This document shows positions 42,801 to 54,858 of a stretch of 64,000 nucleotides of DNA, piece by piece. Source of the DNA: Synchiropus splendidus (lineage: Eukaryota > Chordata > Actinopteri > Syngnathiformes > Callionymidae); contig NC_071340.1 of the NCBI RefSeq assembly GCF_027744825.2, positions 1,619,501 through 1,683,500 of the forward strand, read 5' to 3'. Numbering within the stretch: the stretch's first letter is position 1; each line of letters opens with the position of its first letter. The translations under genes and the position numbers were made by a program. The notes beneath the pieces are model-generated. The model did no database searches, was not told the DNA's origin, and saw only the letters and a list, made by a program, of their open reading frames with translations.

Positions 42801-45800
42801 TTTACATATTTTGCCATAACTTTGCAGGGAAGCTTCAGAACATTAAATTTTAACATCCCACTATAGCAGAAAGGGTCTTTCTAGTAGTTGCACATCAAAT
42901 CTAAGCTCTCTGAAGTGTTTTTCTAAAGTTATCAACATTTTTATGTCTGGCGTTCTGGAACTCACCTTATCTCACGCTGAAAACGCGTTTTCTGCATTGT
43001 GCCATAACTTTGCAGGGAAGCTTCAGAACATGAAATTTTCACCTCCCACTATAGCAGAAAGGGTCTTTCTAGTAGTTCCACATCAAATATAAGCTGTCTG
43101 AAGTGTTTTTCCAAAGTTATCAACATTATTATGTTTGGCGTTCTGGAACCCACCTTATCTCAGGCTGAAAACGCGTTTTCTGCATTGTGCCATAACTTTG
43201 CAGGGAGACTTCAGAACATGAAATTTTCTCCTCCCACTATAGCAGAAAGGGTATTTCTAGTAGGTGCACATCAAATGTAAGCTGTCTGAAGTGTTATTCC
43301 AAAGATATCAACATTTTTAAGTTTGGTGTTCCGGAACCCACCTAATCTCAGCCTGAAAACGCGTTCTACATATTTTGCCATAACTTTGCAGGGAAACTTC
43401 AGAATATGAAATTTTAACATCCCACTATAGCAGAAAGGGTCTTTCTAGTAGTTGCACATCAAATCTAAGCTGTCTGAAGTGTTTTTCCAAAGTTATCAAC
43501 ATTCTTATTTTTTGCGTTCCGGAATCAACCTTATCTCAAGCTGAAAACGCGTTTTACGCAATTTGCCACAACTTTGCAGGAAAGCCTCAGAACATGAAAT
43601 TTTCACCTCCCACTATAGCAGAAAGGGTCTCTCTAGTAGTTGCACATCAAATCTAAGCTGTCGAAAGTGTTTTTCCAAAGTTATCAACATTTTTATGTTT
43701 GGCGTTTCGAAATCGACCTTATCTCGAGCAGAAAACGCGTTTTCTGCATTGTGCCCTAACTTTGCAGGGAAGCTTCAGAACATGAAATTTTAACAACTCA
43801 CTATAGCAGAAAGGGTCTTTCTAGTAGTTGCACATTAAATCTAAGCTGTCTGAAGTGTTTTTCCAAAGTTATCAATATTTTTATGTTTGGCGTTCCGGAA
43901 TCGACCTTATCTCAGGCTGAAAACGCGTTTCCTGCATTGTGACATAACTTTGCAGGGAAGCTTCAGAACATGAAATTTTCACCTCCCACTGTAGCAGAAA
44001 GGGTCTTTCTAGTAGTTGCACATCAAATCTAAGCTGTCTGAAGTGTTTTTCCAAAGTTATCAACATTTTTATGTCTGGCGTTCTGGAACCCACCTAATCT
44101 CAGGCTCAAAACGTGTTTTCTGCATTGTGGCATAACTTTGCAGTGAAGCTTCAGAACATGAAATTTTAACCTCCCACTATAGCAGAATGGGTCTTTCTAG
44201 TAGTTGCAAATCAAATCTAAGCTGTCTGAAGTGTTTTTCCAAAGTTCTCAACATTTTTATGTTTGGCGTTTCGAAATCGACTTTATCTCCGGCAGAAAAC
44301 GCGTTTTCTGCATTGTGCCATAACTTTGCAGGGAAGCTTCAGAACATGAAATTTTAACCTCCCACTATAGCAGAAAAGTTCATTCTAGTAGTTGCACATC
44401 AAATCTAAGCTGTTTTGAAGTGTTTTTCTAAAGTTATCAACATTTTTATGTTTGGCGTTCCGGAACCCACCTTATCTCAGCCTGAAAACGCGTTTTACAT
44501 ATTTTGCCATAACTTTGCAGGGAAGCTTCAGAACATGAAATTTTAACATCCCACTGTAGCAGAAAGGGTCTTTCTAGTAGTTGCACATCAAATCTAAGCT
44601 GTCTGAAGTGTTTTTCCAAAGTTATCAACATTTTTATGTCTGGCGTTCTGGAACCCACCTAATCTCAGGCTCAAAACGTGTTTTCTGCATTGTGCCATAA
44701 CTTTGCAGTGAAGCTCCAGAACATGAAATTTTCACCTCCCACTGCAGCAGAAAGGGTCTTTCTAGTAGTTGCACATCAAATCTAAGCTGTCTGAAGTGTT
44801 TTTCCAAAGTTATCAACATTCTTATGTTTGGCGTTCCGGAATCGACCTTATCTCAGGCTGAAAACGCGTTTCCTGCATTGTGGCATAACTTTGCAGGGAA
44901 GCTTCAGAACATGAAATTTTCACCTCCCACTGTAGCAGAAAGGGTCTTTCTTGTAGTTGCACATCAAATCTAAGCTGTCTGAAGTGTTTTTCCAAAGTTA
45001 TCAACATTTTTATGTTTGGCGTTCTGGAACCCACCTAATCTCAGACTCAAAACGCGTTTTCTGCATTGTGCCATAACTTTTCAGGGAAGCTTCAGAACAT
45101 GAAATGTTGGCCTCCCAATATAGCAGATAGGGTCTTTCTAGTAGTTGCACATCAAATCTAAGCTGTCTGAAGTGTTTTTCCAAAGTTATCAACATTCTTA
45201 TGTTTGGCGTTCCGGAATCAACCTTATCTCAGGCTGAAAACGCGTTTTACGCATTGTGCCATAACTTTGCAGGAAAGCTTCAGAACATGATATTTTCAAC
45301 TCCCACTATAGCAGAAAGGGTCTTTCGAGTAGTTGCACATCAAATCTAAGCTGTCTGAAGTGTTTTCCCAAAGTTATCAATATTTTTATGTTTGGCGTTC
45401 CGGAATCGACCTTATCTCAGGCTGAAAACGCGTTTCCTGCATTGTGGCATAACTTTGCGCGGAAGCTTCAGAACATGAAATTTTCACCTCCCACTGTACC
45501 AGAAAGGGTCTTTCTAGTAGTTGCACATCAAATCTAAGCTGTCTGAAGTGTTTTTCCAAAGTTATCAACATTTTTATGTTTGGCGTTCTGGAACCCACCT
45601 TATCTCAGGCTGAAAACGCATTTTCTGCATTGTGCCGTAACTTTGCAGGGAAACTTCAGAACATGAATTTTTCATCTCCCACTATAGCAGAAAGGGTCTT
45701 TCTAGTAGTTGCACATCAAATCTATGCTGTCTGAAGTGTTTTTCCAAAGTTATAAACATTTTTATGTTTGGAGTTCCGGAATCGATCTTATCTCAGGCTG

Positions 45801-46504
45801 AATACACGTTTCCGGCATTGTACCATAACTTTGCAGGGAATTTTCAGAACATGAAATTTTCAACTCCCACTATAGCAGAAAGGGTCTTTCTAGTAGTTGC
45901 ACATCAAATCTAAGCTGTCTGAAGTGTTTTTCCAAAGTTATCAACATTTTTATGTTTGGCGTTCTGGAACCCACCTTATCACAGGCTGAAAACGCGTTTT
46001 CTGCATTGTGCCATAACTTTGCAGGAAAGCTGCAGAATATGAAATTTTCACCTCCCACTATAGCAGAAGGGGTCTTTCTAGTAGTTGCACATCAAATCTT
46101 AGCTGTTTGAAGTGTTTTTCCAAAGTTATCAACATTTTTATGTTTGGCGTTCCGGAATCAACCTTATCTCAAACTGAAAACGCCTTTTCTGCATTGTGCC
46201 ATAACTATGCAGGGAAGCTTCAGAACATGAAAATTTCACCTCCCACTATAGCAGAAAGGGTCTTTCTAGTACTTGCATATCAAATCTAAGCTGTCTGAAG
46301 TGTTATTCTGAAGTTATTAACATTTTTATGTTTGGCGTTCCGGAATTGACCTTATGTGAGGCTGAACACGAGTTTTCTGCAATGTGCCATAACTTTGCAG
46401 CGAAGCTTCAGAACATGAAAATTTCACCTCCCACTATAGCAGAAAGGGTCTTTCTAGTAGTTGCACATCAAATCTAAGCTGTCTGAAGTGTTTTTCCAAA
46501 GTTA
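36815..46504. repeat. 5454-bp higher-order repeat (29-mer), two copies
   Basis: About 4.2 kb (36815-41050) recurs at 42269-46504 with a constant 5454-bp offset. More than a dozen rare variants keep order, among them GAAAGGGGCTTTCTAG with CACACCAAATC, GGTGCACATCAAATG, TTATTTTTTGCG, TCTCGAGCAGAAAACG, AACAACTCACTATAG, GGCTCAAAACGTG and GTACCATAACTTTGCAG. Only scattered single-base differences were noticed, so the duplication or conversion is recent. This is the largest repeat unit visible in the window. Confidence 0.85.
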
Positions 46505-49500
46505 TCAACATTTTTATGTTTGGCGTTCCGGAACCCACCTTATCTCAGCCTGAAAACGCGTTTTACATATTTTGCCATAACTTTGCAGGGAAGCTTCAGA
46601 ACATGAAATTTTAACATCCCACTATAGCAGAATGGGTCTTTCTAGTAGTTGCACATCAAATCTAAGCTGTCTGAAGTGTTTTTCCAAAGTTATCAACATT
46701 TTTATGTTTGGCGTTCCGGAATCAACCTTATCTCAGGCTGAAAACGCGTTTTACGCATTGTGCCATAACTTTGCAGGAAAGCTTCAGAACATGAAATGTT
46801 GGCCTCCCAATATAGCAGATAGGGTCTTTCTAGTAGTTGCACATCAAATCTAAGCTGTCTGAAGTGTTTTTCCAAAGTTATCAACATTCTTATGTTTGGC
46901 GTTCCGGAATCAACCTTATCTCAGGCTGAAAACGCGTTTTACGCATTGTGCCATAACTTTGCAGGAAAGCTTCAGAACATGAAATTTTCACCTCCCACTA
47001 TAGCAGAAAGGGTCTTTCTAGTACTTGCATATCAAATCTAAGCTGTCTGAAGTGTTATTCTGAAGTTATTAACATTTTTATGTTTGGCGTTCCGGAATTG
47101 ACCTTATGTGAGGCTGAACACGAGTTTTCTGCAATGTGCCATAACTTTGCAGGGAAGCTTCAGAACATGAAAATTTCACCTCCCACTATAGCAGAAAGGG
47201 TCTTTCTAGTAGTTGCACATCAAATCTAAGCTGTCTGAAGTGTTTTTCCAAAGTTATCAACATTTTTATGTTTGGCGTTCCGGAATCGACCTTATCTCAG
47301 GCTGCAAACGCGTTTTCTGTATTGTGCCATAACTTTGCAGGGAAGCTTCAGAATATGAAATTTTCACCTCCCACTATAGCAGAATGGGTCTTTCTAGTAG
47401 TTGCACATCAAATCTTAGCTGTCTGGAATGTTTTTCCAAAGTTCTCAACATTTTTATGTTTGGCGTTTTGAAATCAACCGCATCTCAGGCTGAAAACGCG
47501 TTTTACGCATTGTGCCATAACTTTGCAGGGAAGCTTCAGAACATGAAATTTTAATCTCCCACAAGAGCAGAAAGGGTCTTTCTAGTAGTTGCACATCAAA
47601 TCTAAGCTGTCGAAAGTGTTTTTCCAAATTTATCAACATTTTTATGTTTGGCGTTTCGAAATCGACCTTATCTCCGTCAGAAAACGCGTTTTCTGCATTG
47701 TGCCATAACTTTGCAGGGAAGCTTCAGAACATGAAATTTTAACCTCCCACTATAGCAGAAAAGGTCATTCTCGTAGTTGCACATCAAATCTAAGCTGTCT
47801 TGAAGTGTTTTTCTAAAGTTATCAACATTTTTATGTTTGGCGTTCCGGAACCCACCTTATCTCAGCCTGAAAACGCGTTTTACATATTTTGCCATAACTT
47901 TGCAGGGAAGCTTCAGAACATGAAATTTTAACATCCCACTATAGCAGAATGGGTCTTTCTAGTAGTTGCACATCAAATCTAAGCTGTCTGAAGTGTTTTT
48001 CCAAAGTTATCAACATTTTTATGTTTGGCGTTCCGGAATCAACCTTATCTCAGGCTGAAAACGCGTTTTACGCATTGTGCCATAACTTTGCAGGAAAGCT
48101 TCAGAACATGAAATGTTGGCCTCCCAATATAGCAGATAGGGTCTTTCTAGTAGTTGCACATCAAATCTAAGCTGTCTGAAGTGTTTTTCCAAAGTTATCA
48201 ACATTCTTATGTTTGGCGTTCCGGAATCAACCTTATCTCAGGCTGAAAACGCGTTTTACGCATTGTGCCATAACTTTGCAGGAAAGCTTCAGAACATGAA
48301 ATTTTCAACTCCCACTATAGCAGAAAGGGTCTTTCGAGTAGTTGCACATCAAATCTAAGCTGTCTGAAGTGTTTTCCCAAAGTTATCAATATTTTTATGT
48401 TTGGCGTTCCGGAATCGACCTTATCTCAGGCTGAAAACGCGTTTCCTGCATTGTGGCATAACTTTGCGCGGAAGCTTCAGAACATGAAATTTTCACCTCC
48501 CACTGTAGCAGAAAGGGTCTTTCTAGTAGTTGCACATCAAATCTAAGCTGTCTGAAGTGTTTTTCCAAAGTTATCAACATTTTTATCTTTGGCGTTCTGG
48601 AACCCACGTTATCTCAGGCTGAAAACGCATTTTCTGCATTGTGCCGTAACTTTGCAGGGAAACTTCAGAACATGAATTTTTCATCTCCCACTATAGCAGA
48701 AAGGGTCTTTCTAGTAGTTGCACATCAAATCTATGCTGTCTGAAGTGTTTTTCCAAAGTTATAAACATTTTTATGTTTGGAGTTCCGGAATCGATCTTAT
48801 CTCAGGCTGAATACGCGTTTCCGGCATTGTACCATAACTTTGCAGGAAAGCTGCAGAATATGAAAATTTCACCTCCCACTATAGCAGAAGGGGTCTTTCT
48901 AGTAGTTGCACATCAAATCTTAGCTGTTTGAAGTGTTTTTCCAAAGTTATCAACATTTTTATGTTTGGCGTTCCGGAATCAACCTTATCTCAAACTGAAA
49001 ACGCCTTTTCTGCATTGTGCCATAACTATGAAGGGAAGCTTCAGAACATGAAATTTTCACCTCCCACTATAGCAGAAAGGGTCTTTCTAGTACTTGCATA
49101 TCAAATCTAAGCTGTCTGAAGTGTTATTCTGAAGTTATTAACATTTTTATGTTTGGCGTTCCGGAATTGACCTTATGTGAGGCTGAACACGAGTTTTCTG
49201 CAATGTGCCATAACTTTGCAGCGAAGCTTCAGAACATGAAAATTTCACCTCCCACTATAGCAGAAAGGGTCTTTCTAGTAGTTGCACATCAAATCTAAGC
49301 TGTCTGAAGTGTTTCTCCAAAGTTATCAACATTTTTATGTTTGGCGTTCCGGAATCCACCTTATCTCAGGCTGCAAACGCGTTTTCTGCATTGTGCCATA
49401 ACTTTGCAGGGAAGCTTCAGAATATGAAATTTTCACCTCCCACTATAGCAGAATGGGTCTTTCTAGTAGTTGCACATCAAATCTTAGCTGTCTGGAGTGT

Positions 49501-51284
49501 TTTTCCAAAGTTCTCAACATTTTTATGTTTGGCGTTTTGAAATCAACCGCATCTCAGGCTGAAAACGCGTTTTACGCATTGTGCCATAACTTTGCAGGGA
49601 AGCTTCAGAACATGAAATTTTAACCTCCCACTATAGCAGAAAAGGTCATTCTCGTAGTTGCACATCAAATCTAAGCTGTCTTGAAGTGTTTTTCTAAAGT
49701 TATCAACATTTTTATGTTTGGCGTTCCGGAACCCACCTTATCTCAGCCTGAAAACGCGTTTTACATATTTTGCCATAACTTTGCAGGGAAGCTTCAGAAC
49801 ATGAAATTTTTACCTCCCACTATAGCAGAATGGGTCTTTCTAGTAGTTGCACATCAAATCTAAGCTGTCTGAAGTGTTTTTCCAAAGTTCTCAACATTTT
49901 TATGTTTGGCGTTCCGGAATCAACCTTATCTCAAACTGAAAACGCCTTTTCTGCATTGTGCCATAACTTTGCAGGGAAGCTTCAGAACATGAAATTTTCA
50001 CCTCCCACTATAGCAGAAAGGGTCTTTCTAGAACTTGCATATCAAATCTAAGCTGTCTGAAGTGTTATTCCGAAGTTATTAACATTTTTATGTTTGGCGT
50101 TCCGGAATTGACCTTATGTGAGGCTGAACACGAGTTTTCTGCAATGTGCCATAACTTTGCAGCGAAGCTTCAGAACATGAAATTTTAACCTCCCACTATA
50201 GCAGAAAGGGTCATTCTAGTAGGTGCACATCAAATCTAAGCTGTATTGAAGTGTTTTTCTAAAGTTATCAACATTTTTATGTTTGGCGTTCCGGAACCCA
50301 CCTTATCTCAGCCTGAAAACGCGTTTTACATATTTTGCCATAACTTTGCAGGGAAGCTTCAGAACATGAAATTTTAACATCCCACTATAGCAGAAAGAGT
50401 CTTTCTAGTAGTTGCACATCAAATCTAAGCTGTCTGAAGTGTTTTTCCAAAGTTATCAACATTCTTATGTTTGGCGTTCCGGAATCAACCTTATCTCAGG
50501 CTGAAAACGCGTTTTACCCATTGTGCCATAACTTTGCAGGGAAGCTTCAGAATATGAAATTTTAACCTCCCACTATAGCAGAATGGGTCTTTCTAGTAGT
50601 TGCACATCAAATCTAAGCTGTCTGAAGTGTTTTTCCAAAGTTCTCAACATTTTTATGTTTGGCGTTTTGAAATCAACCTCATCTCAGGCTGAAAACGCGT
50701 TTTACCCATTGTGCCATAACTTTGCAGGGAAGCTTCAGAACATGAAATTTTAATCTCCCACTATAGCAGAAAGGGTCTTTCTAGTAGTTGCACATCAAAT
50801 CTAAGCTGTCGAAAGTGTTTTTCCAAATTTATCAACATTTTTATGTTTGGCGTTTCGAAATCGACCTTATCTCCGGCAGAAAACGCGTTTTCTGCATTGT
50901 GCCATAACTTTGCAGGGAAGCTTCAGAACATGAAATTTTAACCTCCCACTATAGCAGAAAAAGTCATTCTAGTAGTTGCACATCAAATCTAAGCTGTATT
51001 GAAGTGTTTTTCTAAAGTTATCAACATTTTTATGTTTGGCGTTCCGGAACCCACCTTATCTCAGCCTGAAAACGCGTTTTACATAATTTGCCATAACTTT
51101 GCAGGGAAGCTTCAGAACATGAAATTTTAACATCCCACTATAGCAGAAAGGGTCTTTCTAGTAGTTGCACATCAAATCTAAGCTGTCTGAAGTGTTTTTC
51201 CAAAGTTCTCAACATTTTTATGTTTGGCGTTTTGAAATCAACCTCATCTCAGGCTGAAAACGCGGTTTACGCATTGTGCCATAA

Positions 51285-54200
51285 CTCTGCAGGGAAGCTT
51301 CAGAATATGAAATTTTAACCTCCCACTATAGCAGAATGGGTCTTTCTAGTCGTTGCACATCAAATCTTAGCTGTCTGGAGTGTTTTTCCAAAGTTCTCAA
51401 CATTTTTATGTTTGGCGTTTTGAAATCAACCGCATCTCAGGCTGAAAACGCGTTTTACGCATTGTGCCATAACTTTGCAGGGAACCTTCAGAACATGAAA
51501 TTTTAATCTCCCACTATAGCAGAAAGGGTCTTTCTAGTAGTTGCACATCAAATCTAAGCTGTCGAAAGTGTTTTTCCAAATTTATCAACATTTTTATGTT
51601 TGGCGTTTCGAAATCGACCTTATCTCCGTCAGAAAACGCGTTTTCTGCATTGTGCCATAACTTTGCAGGGAAGCTTCAGAACATGAAATTTTAACCTCCC
51701 ACTATAGCAGAAAAGGTCATTCTCGTAGTTGCACATCAAATCTAAGCTGTCTTGAAGTGTTTTTCTAAAGTTATCAACATTTTTATGTTTGGCGTTCCGG
51801 AACCCACCTTATCTCAGCCTGAAAACGCGTTTTACATATTTTGCCATAACTTTGCAGGGAAGCTTCAGAACATGAAATTTTAACCTCCCACTATAGCAGA
51901 ATGGGTCTTTCTAGTAGTTGCACATCAAATCTAAGCTGTCTGAAGTGTTTTTCCAAAGTTCTCAACATTTTTATGTTTGGCGTTCCGGAATCAACCTTAT
52001 CTCAAACTGAAAACGCCGTTTCTGCATTGTGCCATAACTTTGCAGGGAAGCTTCAGAACATGAAATTTTCACCTCCCACTATAGCAGAAAGGGTCTTTCT
52101 AGTACTTGCATATCAAATCTAAGCTGTCTGAAGTGTTATTCCGAAGTTATTAACATTTTTATGTTTAGCGTTCCGGAATTGACCTTATGTGAGGCTGAAC
52201 ACGAGTTTTCTGCAATGTGCCATAACTCTGCAGGGAAGCTTCAGAATATGAAATTTTAACCTCCCAGTATAGCAGAATGGGTCTTTCTAGTCGTTGCACA
52301 TCAAATCTTAGCTGTCTGGAGTGTTTTTCCAAAGTTCTCAACATTTTTATGTTTGGCGTTTTGAAATCAACCGCATCTCAGGCTGAAAACGCGTTTTACG
52401 CATTGTGCCATAACTTTGCAGGGAAGCTTCAGAACATGAAATTTTAATCTCCCACTATAGCAGAAAGGGTCTTTCTAGTAGTTACACATCAAATCTAAGC
52501 TGTCGAAAGTGTTTTTCCAAATTTATCAACATTTTTATGTTTGGCGTTTCGAAATCGACCTTATCTCCGTCAGAAAACGCGTTTTCTGCATTGTGCCATA
52601 ACTTTGCAGGGAAGCTTCAGAACATGAAATTTTAACCTCCCACTATAGCAGAAAAGGTCATTCTCGTAGTTGCACATCAAATCTAAGCTGTCTTGAAGTG
52701 TTTTTCTAAAGTTATCAACATTTTTATGTTTGGCGTTCCGGAACCCACCTTATCTCAGCCTGAAAACGCGTTTTACATATTTTGCCATAACTTTGCAGGG
52801 AAGCTTCAGAACATGAAATTTTAACCTCCCACTATAGCAGAATGGGTCTTTCTAGTAGTTGCACATCAAATCTAAGCTGTCTGAAGTGTTTTTCCAAAGT
52901 TCTCAACATTTTTATGTTTGGCGTTCCGGAATCAACCTTATCTCAAACTGAAAACGCCTTTTCTGCATTGTGCCATAACTTTGCAGGGAAGCTTCAGAAC
53001 ATGAAATTTTCACCTCCCACTATAGCAGAAAGGGTCTTTCTAGTACTTGCATATCAAATCTAAGCTGTCTGAAGTGTTATTCCGAAGTTATTAACATTTT
53101 TATGTTTGGCGTTCCGGAATTGACCTTATGTGAGGCTGAACACGAGTTTTCTGCAATGTGCCATAACTTTGCAGCGAAGCTTCAGAACATGAAAATTTCA
53201 CCTCCCACTATAGCAGAATGGGTCTTTCTAGTAGGTGCATATCAAATCGAAGCTGTTTGAAGTGTTTTTCCAAAGTTATCAATACTTGTATGTTTGGCGT
53301 TCCGGAATCGACCTTATCTCAGGCTGAAAACACGATTTACGCATTCTGCCATAACTTTGCAGGGAAGCTTCAGAACATGAAATTTTCATATCCCACTATA
53401 GCAGAAAGGGTCTTTCTAGTCGTTGCACATCAAATCTAAGCTGTCGAAAGTGTTTTACCAAATTTATCAACATTTTTATGTTTGGCGTTCCGGAACCCAC
53501 CTTATCTCAGCCTGAAAACGCGTTTTACATATTTTGCCATAACTTTGCAGGGAAGCTTCAGAACATGAAATTTTAACATCCCACTATAGCAGAAAGGGTC
53601 TTTCTAGTAGTTGCACATCAAATCTAAGCTGTCTGAAGTGTTTTTCCAAAGTTATCAACATTCTTATGTTTGGCGTTCCGGAATCAACCTTATCTCAGGC
53701 TGAAAACGCGTTTTACGCATTGTGCCATAACTTTGCAGGGAAGCTTCAGAATATGAAATTTTAACCTCCCACTATAGCAGAATGGGTCTTTCTAGTAGTT
53801 GCACATCAAATCTAAGCTGTCTGAAGTGTTTTTCCAAAGTTCTCAACATTTTTATGTTTGGCGTTTTGAAATCAACCTCATCTCAGGCTGAAAACGCGGT
53901 TTACGCATTGTGCCATAACTCTGCAGGGAAGCTTCAGAATATGAAATTTTAACCTCCCACTATAGCAGAATGGGTCTTTCTAGTCGTTGCACATCAAATC
54001 TTAGCTGTCTGGAGTGTTTTTCCAAAGTTCTCAACATTTTTATGTTTGGCGTTTTGAAATCAACCGCATCTCAGGCTGAAAACGCGTTTTACGCATTGTG
54101 CCATAACTTTGCAGGGAAGCTTCAGAACATGAAATTTTAATCTCCCACTATAGCAGAAAGGGTCTTTCTAATAGTTGCACATCAAATCTAAGCTGTCAAA

Positions 54201-54858
54201 AGTGTTTTTCCAAATTTATCAACATTTTTATGTTTGGCGTTTCGAAATCGACCTTATCTCCGTCAGAAAACGCGTTTTCTGCATTGTGCCATAACTTTGC
54301 AGGGAAGCTTCAGAACATGAAATTTTAACCTCCCACTATAGCAGAAAAGGTCATTCTCGTAGTTGCACATCAAATGTAAGCTGTCTTGAAGTGTTTTTCT
54401 AAAGTTATCAACATTTTTATGTTTGGCGTTCTGGAACCCACCTTATCTCAGCCTGAAAACGCCTTTTACATATTTTGCCATAACTTTGCAGGGAAGCTTC
54501 AGAACATGAAATTTTAACCTCCCACTATAGCAGAATGGGTCTTTCTAGTAGTTGCACATCAAATCTAAGCTGTCTGAAGTGTTTTTCCAAAGTTCTCAAC
54601 ATTTTTATGTTTGGCGTTCCGGAATCAACCTTATCTCAAACTGAAAACGCCTTTTCTGCATTGTGCCATAACTTTGCAGGGAAGCTTCAGAACATGAAAT
54701 TTTCACCTCCCACTATAGCAGAAAGGGTCTTTCTAGTACTTGCATATCAAATCTAAGCTGTCTGAAGTGTTATTCCGAAGTTATTAACATTTTTATGTTT
54801 GGCGTTCCGGAATTGACCTTATGTGAGGCTGAACACGAGTTTTCTGCAATGTGCCATA
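51285..54858. repeat. 941-bp higher-order repeat (5-mer), three copies
   Basis: Units at about 51285-52225, 52226-53166 and 53918-54858 share AACTCTGCAGGGAAGC, TCTAGTCGTTGCAC, CTTAGCTGTCTGGAG, CCAAATTTATCAAC, TCTCCGTCAGAAAACG, the CTGTCTTGAAG long monomer and the GAACACGAG monomer, in that order. The first two are directly tandem; the third is separated by four other monomers. Confidence 0.8.
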
